From positions 1-57,668 of the forward strand of contig CADBHQ010000022.1 of NCBI GenBank assembly GCA_902794535.1: a DNA stretch of 57,668 bases. Direction: 5' to 3'. Positions within the stretch are counted from its first letter, which is position 1, and every line of letters begins with the position of its first letter. The DNA comes from Fibrobacter succinogenes. GTDB taxonomy: Bacteria > Fibrobacterota > Fibrobacteria > Fibrobacterales > Fibrobacteraceae. The translations under genes were made by a program, and so were the position numbers. Below the pieces are notes generated by a model, which was not told where the DNA came from, searched no databases, and saw nothing but the letters and a program-made list of their open reading frames with translations. Of the stretch, positions 41,976 through 50,964 are shown in pieces.

Positions 41976-44032
41976 TGGCGAGCGAGAAAGTAGATATTCG
42001 CTACACCTTCAAGGTGTTGTTCCTTTGCCTAGCTTCGGTGAATCTGGGCCATACCTTTGATTTCTTGTGGCTCGGCCTTTTGTTTGCTATTTACTTTGTG
42101 GTCATCGGTGTGCTGAATGCGACGCGTCGCCGCGAATTTGCGAAACGCCCGCGTTACAACAAAATCTTGGCGTACGGAGCGATTGTCCCGCTTGCGCTTT
42201 TCTGGGTGATGACGCCGTCCGTTGAAAACGGCGTGTCGCCTTATCTGATTTTCTTGCCAGGAATTTACTTGCTGTATTTGGCGGCATTGCAGGAACGGAG
42301 CCGAGGAAACGGTGGCTTTGAAGTCTTTGTCGCCTTCGATGGCGTAGGCGCTTTGCTCTTTGGAATGTACATGGTGCCGCATGGTTGGGGTGTTGTCGGA
42401 CTTGTCGGATTTTTACTTGCGCTTTGCGCTTATAGCCGTCGCGGAACAGCGCCTTACAAGTACGGACTCTTTTTGCTCGTGATTGCTGCTCTCGGCGCGA
42501 TTTCTTACGGCGGTTGGCAACATTGGAAATCGCAGCGTTACCGCTATGGCGCGAAAATGGCCGAAGACTACTACCAGCGCGAACGCATGATGGGCTTTGA
42601 TCCGGTCGCTGCCTTGGGTAGTTTCGGAAGCAATTATAATTCCCGTTATAATAGCCAAGTCGTGTTGCGCGTGTGGGATAAACAGCCCTCAAGATACTTT
42701 AAGGCGGCCAGCTACGAAAAGTACGTGGCGGGCATTTGGAAGTTGCCTACACAATTTACGACTAGACTTTATCCGGCCTACTACCAGGTAGATTATGCTG
42801 TGTTTGAGACTGCGGATTCGCTGACGAAGGCCGATTCCTTGCGCGAGGTGGAACAAATCTGGGTTCAATCGACGCTGGATAATTTTGGCTTTGTGTTTGC
42901 GCCCTATGGTGCCGTGGGCTTTGCGGCAAAAGATGTGGACTCGTTGACCTATTATTCGGGCGGTATGGTGCAGGGCCTGAATGGTAATGGAAAACGCTCT
43001 GACTGGCATTATTTTAAATGTAGGCCCGTTTCGGCGGAGAATGCGCCGGAGGCTTGCTCGTTGCCGGATTCTCTGATGGCTCCGAGTGAAGGCGATCTGC
43101 TGGTAGGCGAGCGGTATTTGCCGCTGATTGACTCCGTGATTGCGGCGATGCAGTTGCGTGACACAGTCTATGCGGATTCTATAGTTGCGGATTCGGAGAC
43201 TCCTGCAAAATCGATGCCAGATTCATTAGTGTTGCAAAAAATGCTTGCCTATTACCTCACGAACTTTACTTATTCGCTTACGGTGCCGGGAATTACGCGC
43301 TGGGGTGGTGCGAAGAATGAGCCTTTGGCGATTTTCTGGCGCGAAAAGCAGGGCTTCTGCGAATACTATGCGACGCTTTCGGCGCTGGTACTTCGCCGTT
43401 TGGGAATCCCGGCGCGGTATGTGACGGGCTTTGCGAATCCTGAAGTTGTCGAGGGGCTGCCTTATAGCATTTTCCGCCGCAAGCATTCGCATGCATGGGT
43501 CGAAGCGTATGTAGATAATCGCTGGGTTATCTTCGACCCGACGCCTCCCATTTTGCCGCAGTTTGCACAGGCACCCAGCTGGTGGAGCGTCAAATGGGAG
43601 GGCGTGCGCGGGCGTTTCGCCCGCGTGATGCATGCTCTTAAAGAAGGCGAGTGGCGCCGTGTTGTCGATAGCTGGCAAAATCAATCGACCGCCCTCTTGG
43701 AAAGTCCGATTCTGTATGCAGTGCTGGTGATTCTTGTAGCGGGCTTTGCGGGACGCAAGATTTATATTGCGTATAAATTAAGCTCCAAGAATCGCGCTTA
43801 TGTCTCGGCGCGGTCTCTAGAATGGGTAAGCAAGCTGAACCGCGCCGAGCGTGATTTAGCCCGCGCCGGCTTTAGACGGGAGCCCGGCGAAACGGTCGGC
43901 AAATTTGCGGCTCGCGTTAGGATTGCGCTTTCACACCTCGCCGAGGACCAAACCCATCTCAAAAAAATCCAGAAGGCAAGTAATGCTCTTGCGGTTCTAA
44001 ATGATTATGAAAAAGAACGCTGGATAGCTTAA
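41972..44032 (+). CDS. TgpA-like membrane transglutaminase-fold protein
   Basis: 686 residues. Start at ATG 41972, overlapping the DUF58 stop; the frame opens at 41948. About six N-terminal membrane helices are followed by a periplasmic transglutaminase-like domain with the catalytic Cys in KQGFCEYYATLSALVLRRLG, the His in RRKHSHAWVEAYV and the Asp in WVIFDPTPP. A further membrane helix lies near residue 585, and a DUF4129-like tail ends the protein. It belongs to the MoxR-DUF58-TgpA set, which is common and poorly understood. Confidence 0.9.
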   Translation: MMASEKVDIRYTFKVLFLCLASVNLGHTFDFLWLGLLFAIYFVVIGVLNATRRREFAKRPRYNKILAYGAIVPLALFWVMTPSVENGVSPYLIFLPGIYLLYLAALQERSRGNGGFEVFVAFDGVGALLFGMYMVPHGWGVVGLVGFLLALCAYSRRGTAPYKYGLFLLVIAALGAISYGGWQHWKSQRYRYGAKMAEDYYQRERMMGFDPVAALGSFGSNYNSRYNSQVVLRVWDKQPSRYFKAASYEKYVAGIWKLPTQFTTRLYPAYYQVDYAVFETADSLTKADSLREVEQIWVQSTLDNFGFVFAPYGAVGFAAKDVDSLTYYSGGMVQGLNGNGKRSDWHYFKCRPVSAENAPEACSLPDSLMAPSEGDLLVGERYLPLIDSVIAAMQLRDTVYADSIVADSETPAKSMPDSLVLQKMLAYYLTNFTYSLTVPGITRWGGAKNEPLAIFWREKQGFCEYYATLSALVLRRLGIPARYVTGFANPEVVEGLPYSIFRRKHSHAWVEAYVDNRWVIFDPTPPILPQFAQAPSWWSVKWEGVRGRFARVMHALKEGEWRRVVDSWQNQSTALLESPILYAVLVILVAGFAGRKIYIAYKLSSKNRAYVSARSLEWVSKLNRAERDLARAGFRREPGETVGKFAARVRIALSHLAEDQTHLKKIQKASNALAVLNDYEKERWIA

Positions 44033-44084
44033 ATACCAAAGACCAACGGCAAACCGTTAAATCCAAACATCTTTTTCGGCATTC

Positions 44085-44113
44085 TCTCGTCTCTCGTCTT
44101 TCGTCTTTCGTCT
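44085..44113. repeat. Heptanucleotide tandem repeat, four units
   Basis: TCTCGTC, TCTCGTC, TTTCGTC, TTTCGTC plus a final T, the same unit family as at 9025-9053. It lies in the 119-nt gap between the transglutaminase gene and dapB. Confidence 0.85.
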
Positions 44114-44151
44114 AAAAAAACTATCTTGTGTCCAAAAAATCAGGAGTTATT

Positions 44152-44939
44152 ATGTCTGTACAAGTGATGGTAAATGGTATTCCGGGCAACATGGGCCGCA
44201 TCGTGGCCGAAACCTGCGTGACCCGCGGTCTTGAACTCGTTCCGTATTCTCTGACGGGTGAAATTATCGTTGAAAACGAAGCCGAAGTCGCCGGCAAGAC
44301 CATCCAACTTTTGAAGCCGAGCAATCGCGAAGCTCGCATTGGCGAAGTTCGACGGCCGTGAATGACAACGCCGCTTTCTACGTCAAGCACAAGATTCCGT
44401 TCGTGATGGGCACCACCGGCGGCGACCGCGAAGCGCTCGCCAAGCTCGTTGCCGACGCAAATCACCCGAGTGTGATTGCTCCGAACATGGCAAAGCAGAT
44501 TGTCGCTTTCCAGACGATGATTGAATTCTTGGCCAAGGAATTCCCGACGGCATTCAGCGGCTACAAGCTCTCCGTGGTCGAAAGCCACCAGAAGACCAAG
44601 GCTGACACCAGCGGTACCGCACGCGCCGTGGTGGGTGACTTCCAGAAGATGGGTTTTGACTTTACCGTCGATGATATCGAAAAGGTTCGTGACGAGAAGG
44701 AACAGATGGAACGCATGCACGTGCCCGAAGAATACCTCGGCGGTCACGCTTTCCACACCTACAGCCTCGACAGCGCTGACGGTACGGTTCACTTTGAGTT
44801 CCAGCACAATGTCTGCGGCCGCAAGATTTACGCCGAAGGTACTGTGGACGCCGTGAACTTCCTCGCTTGCCACATTGCAAACGGAACGGCAAGACCCTTC
44901 AACATGATGGACGTGCTCCGCTCCGGCAAGATGCGCTAA
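44152..44939 (+). pseudogene. dapB: Plant-type 4-hydroxy-tetrahydrodipicolinate reductase, frameshifted
   Basis: DapB makes tetrahydrodipicolinate for lysine and diaminopimelate. The N-terminus (VMVNGIPGNMGRIVAETCVTRG) and C-terminal part (AVNDNAAFYVKHKIPFVMGTTGG, ESHQKTKADTSGTARAVV, EFQHNVCGRKIYAEGTVDAV) match the plant-type family. The first frame stops at 44359-44361 after GEVRRP; the rest is in another frame from about 44346. About 15-20 residues expected between RIGEV and TAVNDN (the VDFTxP stretch) are missing, so a short deletion of length 1 mod 3 has occurred. ATG 44152 has CAGGAG 5 nt upstream. The gene is expected to be essential, which makes a sequence error plausible. Confidence 0.85.
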
Positions 44940-44954
44940 TCGCATTGTAAGCTC

Positions 44955-45971
44955 ATGCGTTCTTATATCCTCCGCCGCTTACTTTTGATGATCCCGACCC
45001 TCATCGGGATTTCACTGGTATGCTTTATTCTTATCCAGCTGTTGCCGGGTGGACCTGTGGAGGAAATGATTTCGCGTGCGCAGCAAGCTGCGGCTATGAA
45101 GGGCGGGGTAGATGCCTCCAAGGCGCTCTCGCCCGATCAGATTGCGCAAATCCAGGCGTACTTCGGTTTTGACCAACCCGCCTGGAAGCGTTACCTGACT
45201 TGGCTCTGGAATGTTCTGCACCTGGACTTGGGCTCTAGCTATACCTATGGCCTCCCTGTGTGGGATGTGATTACGAGCCGTTTCCCGATTTCGCTGTTCT
45301 TTGGAATTACTTCGTTTTTCTTGAGCTACCTGGTTTGCATTCCGCTTGGCCTCTGGAAGGCGGTGCATCACGGAAGCAAGCTGGATTCCCTTTCTTCGGG
45401 CGTGATTTTTTCGGGTTACGTGATGCCGGGCTACGCTCTCGGTATTTTGCTCATTATCTTCCTCGCGGGCGGTTCGTACCTGGACATTTTCCCGCTGGGT
45501 GGCCTCACAAGCGACGACTTCGAAGACTTTACCTTCTTCGAAAAGATTGTGGACCTCGGACATCATTTGATTCTGCCGATTTTCTGCTACATGATTAGCG
45601 AATTCGCGTTCTTGACGTTCCTCATGAAGAACTCCGCGCTGGAGGAACTGGGCAAGGATTACATGCGCACGGCTCTGGCGAAGGGCATGAGCTTTAACCA
45701 GGCGCTCGTTCGCCACGCACTCCGTAACGCCCTCATCCCGATTGCAACGCGCCTTTCCGAAATCTGCACCTTGATGTTTGCGGGCGCGCTCCTTATCGAA
45801 AAGGTCTTCGATATCGACGGCATGGGCCTGCTTTATTACAACTCCATGGTGAACCGCGACTACAACGTGGTCATGGGCGTCATCTTCCTCAGCAGCTTGA
45901 TGGCGATGATTGGCCGCCTGTTCAGCGATATCCTCTACACGCTCGTAGACCCTCGCATCAAATTTTCGTAA
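44955..45971 (+). CDS. Oligopeptide-type ABC permease, YejB-like
   Basis: 338 residues with about six membrane helices. The N-terminus MRSYILRRLLLMIPTLIGIS, the loop GGPVEEMISRAQQAAAMKGG and the EAA-type loop LGKDYMRTALAKGMSFNQALVRHALRNALIP mark the DppB/OppB family. The long insert between helices 1 and 2 (KALSPDQIAQIQAYFGFDQP) is that of YejB. The partner permease, ATPase and binding protein are not in the window, so the remaining units must be elsewhere or the gene is a leftover. It follows dapB by 15 nt. Confidence 0.85.
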   Translation: MRSYILRRLLLMIPTLIGISLVCFILIQLLPGGPVEEMISRAQQAAAMKGGVDASKALSPDQIAQIQAYFGFDQPAWKRYLTWLWNVLHLDLGSSYTYGLPVWDVITSRFPISLFFGITSFFLSYLVCIPLGLWKAVHHGSKLDSLSSGVIFSGYVMPGYALGILLIIFLAGGSYLDIFPLGGLTSDDFEDFTFFEKIVDLGHHLILPIFCYMISEFAFLTFLMKNSALEELGKDYMRTALAKGMSFNQALVRHALRNALIPIATRLSEICTLMFAGALLIEKVFDIDGMGLLYYNSMVNRDYNVVMGVIFLSSLMAMIGRLFSDILYTLVDPRIKFS

Positions 45972-45976
45972 TTAAC

Positions 45977-45982
45977 TATATT
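45977..45982 (+). promoter_or_regulatory. Candidate -10 of the AmgK-like kinase gene
   Basis: TATATT ends 7 nt before the ATG at 45990 and no SD fits between. Probably a leaderless transcript; no good -35. Confidence 0.35.
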
Positions 45983-45989
45983 ACAGACT

Positions 45990-47003
45990 ATGAGTAACGA
46001 AATTGTTTCGCCTGTTATTGAAAAGTATTTGAAGTCCCGCGGCTATGCCGATTACGAAGTCACCTCTATCGCCGGTGCCGGTTCGGGCCGTAAATATTAT
46101 CGAATTGCCTCTGGCAAGCAGAGTGCTGTGCTGCAGGTATCTGCCTCGGTCGATGAAGATTTTAAGCGTTTTGTGGATTATGCCGAAGCTTTCAATTCCT
46201 TCGGACTTCCGGTTCCTAAGATTTATTGCGTAGACGAAGCTTCTTGCTCCGTGCTTCAAGAAGACCTGGGCGCACACAATTTGCTCGACAACATTGTTTC
46301 GCCGGGTTCCGAAAAGAAGACGGGCAACGTTCGTATTCTCTACCCCGAAGTCATCGATTCCTTGATCAAGTGGCAGAACATTTCCCGCTCGCTGTTCAGC
46401 TCTCGCTCTGACCTTTGGCTGCGTCGCTTTGATTTCGCTGCTCTCAAGTGGGAAACCGACTACTTTACTGAAAACTACCTGAAGAATTTCAAGGGCATTC
46501 AGGAAATTCCCGAATACGTGCGTCAGTTCTATTCCTTGATTGCAGTTTCTGTGGAAGCCCAGCACAAGGTCCTGATGCATCGCGATTTCCAGAGCCAAAA
46601 CATCATGGTGAAGCCGAATTCCGAAATCGCCTTTGTGGATTTCCAGGGCGCTCGCCGCGGTGCCATGTTCTATGACTTGGCCTCTCTCTTGTGGGATCCG
46701 TACGTAGAACTTTCTCTGACCGAAATCAAGGATTTCTTTGAATACTGGCGCGTTTCTTATCGCGAAACCAAGACCTACACCAAGGATGATGCTTGGGAAG
46801 CCTTTATTCACGCCAGCTTGCAACGCGTGATGCAGGCCATGGGCGCCTACTGCTTCTTGAGTAAGGTCAAGGGAATCCAGAAGTTTGAACAGTACATTGA
46901 ACCGGGTAAGCGTCAGTTGCGCGTAGTCTTCGATGAATTCAAGAAGATTGCCAAGGCTACATCTCCGAAGACCTTCGACTTCATGGACAACGCACTGGTA
47001 TAA
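45990..47003 (+). CDS. AmgK-like sugar kinase (aminoglycoside phosphotransferase family)
   Basis: 337 residues of the APH fold. IAGAGSGRKYYRI and AVLQVSA make the nucleotide side. The catalytic loop is LMHRDFQSQNIMVKP, with the catalytic Asp, and the Mg-binding motif is FVDFQGARRGAMFYDLASLLWDPY. The DFQxAxxGxxxYDLxSLLxDxY pattern is that of AmgK, the MurNAc/GlcNAc anomeric kinase of cell-wall recycling. MurU, its usual partner, is not seen. The EIIA gene starts directly after the stop, suggesting a link to sugar uptake or nitrogen/carbon signalling. Confidence 0.78.
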   Translation: MSNEIVSPVIEKYLKSRGYADYEVTSIAGAGSGRKYYRIASGKQSAVLQVSASVDEDFKRFVDYAEAFNSFGLPVPKIYCVDEASCSVLQEDLGAHNLLDNIVSPGSEKKTGNVRILYPEVIDSLIKWQNISRSLFSSRSDLWLRRFDFAALKWETDYFTENYLKNFKGIQEIPEYVRQFYSLIAVSVEAQHKVLMHRDFQSQNIMVKPNSEIAFVDFQGARRGAMFYDLASLLWDPYVELSLTEIKDFFEYWRVSYRETKTYTKDDAWEAFIHASLQRVMQAMGAYCFLSKVKGIQKFEQYIEPGKRQLRVVFDEFKKIAKATSPKTFDFMDNALV

Positions 47004-47432
47004 ATGCAGCCAATCTACGTAAAACATTATTCAGAACCCGAGTCCTTTGCTAGGGCTTTGGGTTTTGCTTACGATGCTTTGGTGCATGGCCCGGTCAAGT
47101 TCGACCCCATGGCAACATGGAAGTCTTTGTCGGAACGCGTGTCCCAGGGAATCTATATGGGCGAGGGGCTGCTTTTGCCGCATACTCGCGTGCCGGGACT
47201 TCCGCAACCGCTGTTTGCTTTTGCGGTTTGCCCGAAGGGTTTTACCGACATTGCCGTGAAAGAAGGCCAGGTCCCTCAGTACATTTGCCTGTTGCTTTCT
47301 CCGGCAGAGTCTGCAACGTGTCATACGCAATTTATTGCAGGCATTGCGCGTAAGCTGCTGAACCCGGAGTGGCGTGCAAAGGCGTTAGATGCAAAAACCC
47401 CCGAACAGCTGAACGCCCTGTTCGAGGAATAA
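47004..47432 (+). CDS. PTS EIIA type-2 (PtsN-like) protein
   Basis: 142 residues. The phosphorylatable His is in GLLLPHTRVPGLPQP, the typical EIIA-2/PtsN loop. The second half has QYICLLLSPAESATCHTQFIAGIARKL. It begins at the first base after the kinase stop, so the two are coupled. EIIA without IIB or IIC nearby suggests a regulatory PTS role, as with PtsN. An uptake role is not supported. Confidence 0.82.
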   Translation: MQPIYVKHYSEPESFARALGFAYDALVHGPVKFDPMATWKSLSERVSQGIYMGEGLLLPHTRVPGLPQPLFAFAVCPKGFTDIAVKEGQVPQYICLLLSPAESATCHTQFIAGIARKLLNPEWRAKALDAKTPEQLNALFEE

Positions 47433-47444
47433 AGCTTTGCTTAA

Positions 47445-48878
47445 TTAGTATTGCACGCTTCCGCCGACCATGGCACGGAATCCTTCGTAATCGCCAAAGT
47501 AACGGTCATAGCCCGCGCGGAATGTCATCCATTCCCACGGCTTGATTTCGATTTTACCGCCGACTTCCACGTAGTGCAAGGTGGTCTTGTCGTTCAAGAA
47601 CTTCTTGTCGGTGGCGCTTTCGGGCGTGTGCATGTCGGTGATGTTGCCGCCGAAGGCGGTGTCTTTGGCGACGGCGCTTGCATGCAGAGTTCCCTTGAAC
47701 AAGGCGTCTTTCAGCATGCCACTTTCGACCTTGTAAAGTCCGCTGACTTCGCTGTAAACTTCGCGACTGTTCGGGCCGAGATCGGTGCCGAGGCTCTGTG
47801 AATAACTGCGGTAAGTGTAGCCGCCGCCCTTGTGGTGTGTGTAGACCCACGGTTCTACGCGGGTGTATTCCAGATACCAGTTCCAAAGCGTGCTGCCGAG
47901 CTTAAGGCTGTCGCGGGCAACGCCGACCGAGGTAGCCCACTTGTTGCCCCACCAGCTGTCATCGAACATGCTCGTAGGCGACTTCATGTCGTCCCACAAA
48001 AGTTCGCCGTAAAATTCCCAATGCGGAATCGTCTTCACGCTCAAATCGAACGCAAGCGAAATGTTGTCTTGGTCGCCCTGCAGGTGTTCCTGGAAAACGT
48101 AAGGAATGAAGGGAATCACGTAAGCCCATTCGAATTCGCGGCCGGTGCTGTCGGCGTCTTCGTTCGGGTTCGGGAATTCTTCGGTGGTGCTTCCGTAGAG
48201 TGCCGTTTCCGAAATACCCAGCGTAATGTCCTTGGGCAAGTTCAAATCTAAGCGGTGTACGTGCATGTACTTGCCGAAGTTCTTTTTCTCGAAAAGCTTC
48301 ATGGCGTACTGAGTGTAAACAATCGGGCCTAATTCAAACTGGTAGCCGAAATAAGGCGTGGGGGCGGGTTCAAAAATGCGGCTCGTAGAATCTTGCCACG
48401 GGCGGTAATTGCTTTGTTCGCCGCGCAAAATCACGTGGTTTCTGCGGGCGGGTCCCATGCTCAAATAATCAAATCCTGCGAGCAGGCGAACGGCATCCAA
48501 GTCATAGCTGGCATTAGCTGCAAAAAGGTCCCAAGTACGCTTGTTGTCGCTCTGCTTGTTGTAGGGAATGCCTTCGCTCGGGTTGTAAAAGTTATCGTAA
48601 ATGTCTTTATTCGTGTGGTCAGTGCTCACCTTGACGCGGGCGTTGAACAAGAATCGTTCGGTAAAATGCCCGTTCAAGAACAAACGAACCGAAGCCGAAT
48701 TGTCGTAATGCGTGGGCGCATTCGTCAGGTTCGTAATCGCAAGGGAATCAAGCAACTGCGCGGTAATATTCACCTCGTGGTGGCGCGCGGAATCGCTGAA
48801 CGTGATATGCGGATTAGCCCATGCAGCAGCAATCGTTGCAAGTGTCGCTAAAACCGTTAATTTACAAGAACTCTTCAT
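47445..48878 (-). CDS. Wzi-like outer-membrane barrel protein
   Basis: The signal peptide (SCKLTVLATLATIAAAWAN) is followed by a beta-barrel pattern of alternating residues and a terminal Tyr (RAMVGGSVQY). The stretch GFDYLSMGPARRNHVILRG and FELGPIVYTQYAMKLFE recalls the capsule-assembly Wzi family, which anchors polysaccharide at the outer membrane. ATG 48878 has TAAGGA upstream; the frame opens at 48890. It is the last gene of a leftward glycosyltransferase operon, which supports a role in exporting or displaying the polysaccharide. 477 residues. Confidence 0.7.
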   Translation of the reverse strand: MKSSCKLTVLATLATIAAAWANPHITFSDSARHHEVNITAQLLDSLAITNLTNAPTHYDNSASVRLFLNGHFTERFLFNARVKVSTDHTNKDIYDNFYNPSEGIPYNKQSDNKRTWDLFAANASYDLDAVRLLAGFDYLSMGPARRNHVILRGEQSNYRPWQDSTSRIFEPAPTPYFGYQFELGPIVYTQYAMKLFEKKNFGKYMHVHRLDLNLPKDITLGISETALYGSTTEEFPNPNEDADSTGREFEWAYVIPFIPYVFQEHLQGDQDNISLAFDLSVKTIPHWEFYGELLWDDMKSPTSMFDDSWWGNKWATSVGVARDSLKLGSTLWNWYLEYTRVEPWVYTHHKGGGYTYRSYSQSLGTDLGPNSREVYSEVSGLYKVESGMLKDALFKGTLHASAVAKDTAFGGNITDMHTPESATDKKFLNDKTTLHYVEVGGKIEIKPWEWMTFRAGYDRYFGDYEGFRAMVGGSVQY

Positions 48879-48883
48879 AATCC

Positions 48884-49849
48884 TTACCATAAAGCAGCCT
48901 TCAACAAGGCCAAGTGGTGCACAAGGTACTTTCTCTTTTCGCTAGAACCGATGTGCGGAATAGCCGACGCAATCCGTACAGAACTGCGCAAAATGCGGAA
49001 TGCCTTTGAAAGCAAAAGTCCGTGCATGCCAAAATGCTTTTTAAATACGTATTGCTGGGCGCGGTCGTGTTGCAAGGCGCGGCTCGTGTTGCTTTGGGCT
49101 GAACCCCCGCCCAAGTGCGTTAAAGTAATGTCATTTGCGATAAAGAATTTGGCTCCAATTTTGCGGGCGCGCAGGGCGAGGTCCGCATCTTCGTAATACA
49201 TGAAAATCTTCTCGTCAAAAAAGCCGCCTTCGCTTGTTAAGGCGTTGTAAAGCTCTTTGCCGAACATCCAGCATACGCCGCTGAGCCAGTTCGTTTCAAA
49301 AAGGTTTTCTTGGGCAGTCTTGCTAGGCTTGCCTTGCAAAATTTCGGCGGCGCCTTCTTCGTTGCGGAGCGCATTCGAGAAAAACTTTAGACTCCCGATT
49401 CCTTCGGGGCCAAGACCTGCAAAGTAATTCGGCTGATCGCTACCGTCTTTGTTCTTGGTGCTCGGCGCTATAATGGCGTAGGAATTTCCACTTTCGCGAG
49501 CGAATGCTTCTGCCTTTTCCCATGCTTTTTGCAAGCGGGGGAGCATGTTCGGCAAGAATCGCGTGTCGTTGTTCAGCAGACAAATCGAATCGAACGATTC
49601 TCCGTCGCCTAGCAATCCCTTGATTGCCAAATTATTGGCGGCTCCGAATCCAAGATTCTTGTCGCTCGGGTAAACATGAACTGTCGGGAATTCTTTGCGC
49701 AAATGTTCTACCGTGCCGTCGGAACTCGCGTTGTCGGCAATGGCTACCACGAAATGCTCACTGTCCTTGAGTTGCGCCGCCATGTCGTTTAGGCAGTTGC
49801 GGGTCATTTCCCACCCGTTAAAAGTCACTAGAATGACGGCGGTTCTCAT
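48884..49849 (-). CDS. Family 2 glycosyltransferase, rhamnosyltransferase-like
   Basis: 321 residues. AVILVTFNGWEMTRNCL, the donor site VAIADNASSDGT, NLGFGAANNLAI, LLNNDTRFLPNM with the DxD-like NDT, and FMYYEDADLALRARKIG are the GT2 rhamnosyltransferase pattern. Its start overlaps the GT4 gene by 4 nt (ATG inside its stop region), and the Wzi-like gene follows. The sugar is unknown. Confidence 0.88.
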   Translation of the reverse strand: MRTAVILVTFNGWEMTRNCLNDMAAQLKDSEHFVVAIADNASSDGTVEHLRKEFPTVHVYPSDKNLGFGAANNLAIKGLLGDGESFDSICLLNNDTRFLPNMLPRLQKAWEKAEAFARESGNSYAIIAPSTKNKDGSDQPNYFAGLGPEGIGSLKFFSNALRNEEGAAEILQGKPSKTAQENLFETNWLSGVCWMFGKELYNALTSEGGFFDEKIFMYYEDADLALRARKIGAKFFIANDITLTHLGGGSAQSNTSRALQHDRAQQYVFKKHFGMHGLLLSKAFRILRSSVRIASAIPHIGSSEKRKYLVHHLALLKAALW

Positions 49850-50964
49850 GCGGCACCTCCGCGAGAACGGCCCAGTCGTTCAAAAATTTCCACTAACTGC
49901 TTCGCCGAATTTTTCCACTGGTATTTTTCGAGAATGGCTTTGCGCTTGTCTTCTTTGTCGCTCAAGAAATCTTGCTGCCTGTTTAAAAAGGTTTCAATTG
50001 TTTGCGCAATCGATTCCGGACTGTTGGCGTCAAAATAAATCCCGCAATCTCCCGCGATTTCTTCCATCACGGAGCCCTTGGTGGTTAACACCGGCGTCTT
50101 GTAGTTCAGCGCTTCCAATACCGGGAGCCCGAAACCCTCGTACACAGAAGGGAATATGACCGCGGCGCTGTTGGCGTACAAGTTCCGCAGTTCGTCGTCG
50201 CTCACGAACCCTAAATGCTGAATGTTCTTTGCCACCGGCGAATTTTGCAACAGGCTGTTTTCAGAACTGTTTTTCCAGCCCTTGGGGCCCGTCATGGTGA
50301 GCGTCACCTGAATTCCCTTTTTATCAAGAATCTCAAGTGCCTTCACCAGGTTGCCGAAATTCTTTCGCGGTTCCAAGCTCCCGACAAAGAGCAATCCTTT
50401 TCTTTGTGGGTTTGCACACAAAGGCGTGACAGCGCAATTGATCCCGCAAGGGACTACCGCAATCTTGTCGAGCGCAATGCTCGGGTGAAAATGCAAAAGC
50501 TCGGCTTTAGTAAAGTCAGAATTGACTGCGACAACGTCGGCTTCTAGAATCGATTTCTCGCCGATATGGTTGTTAATCCAGCGGACCGATTTGCGCATGG
50601 TTTCAGGAAAGCGCTTGTATACGAAATCATGAACCGTCAGAACTTTTTTGCAGTCAGACTTGCCCAAGGGCAGCGTTTGCTCCGGTCCCCAGAATACATC
50701 AATCTGGTGTTGCTTGAGCAGGCGCGGCAGCGTCAGTTGCTGCCAGAGAATGCCAGGGATTTTCTTTTGGAATGCAAATTTCCCAGAATAGGGGCAAAGC
50801 TTGAAATTCTTGTTTGTAATCGGGTATTCGATGGCATGCGGCGAAAACAAGAAGTATTCGTTTTCGTTGTCAATTTGCTGGAGTGCGTCCAGCAGACTAC
50901 AAAGATAGCGACCGATGCCGCTATTGTTGTAACGCAAACACTTGATGTCGATTCCGATACGCAT
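49846..50964 (-). CDS. Family 4 glycosyltransferase
   Basis: 372 residues, GT-B fold. It starts MRIGIDIKCLRYNNSGIGRYL at ATG 50964, which overlaps the stop of the preceding GT2 gene (TAATG). The frame opens earlier at 50979. LLFVGSLEPRKNFGNLVKALEIL and PSVYEGFGLPVLEALNYKTPVL carry the GT4 EX7E motif. It should add a sugar, often mannose or similar, to the polysaccharide chain. Confidence 0.9.
   Translation of the reverse strand: MRIGIDIKCLRYNNSGIGRYLCSLLDALQQIDNENEYFLFSPHAIEYPITNKNFKLCPYSGKFAFQKKIPGILWQQLTLPRLLKQHQIDVFWGPEQTLPLGKSDCKKVLTVHDFVYKRFPETMRKSVRWINNHIGEKSILEADVVAVNSDFTKAELLHFHPSIALDKIAVVPCGINCAVTPLCANPQRKGLLFVGSLEPRKNFGNLVKALEILDKKGIQVTLTMTGPKGWKNSSENSLLQNSPVAKNIQHLGFVSDDELRNLYANSAAVIFPSVYEGFGLPVLEALNYKTPVLTTKGSVMEEIAGDCGIYFDANSPESIAQTIETFLNRQQDFLSDKEDKRKAILEKYQWKNSAKQLVEIFERLGRSRGGAA

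Noticed and set aside
44045..44058. AACGG-CAAA-CCGTT hairpin after the transglutaminase gene as terminator
   Set aside because: The stem is only 5 bp and no T-run follows directly.
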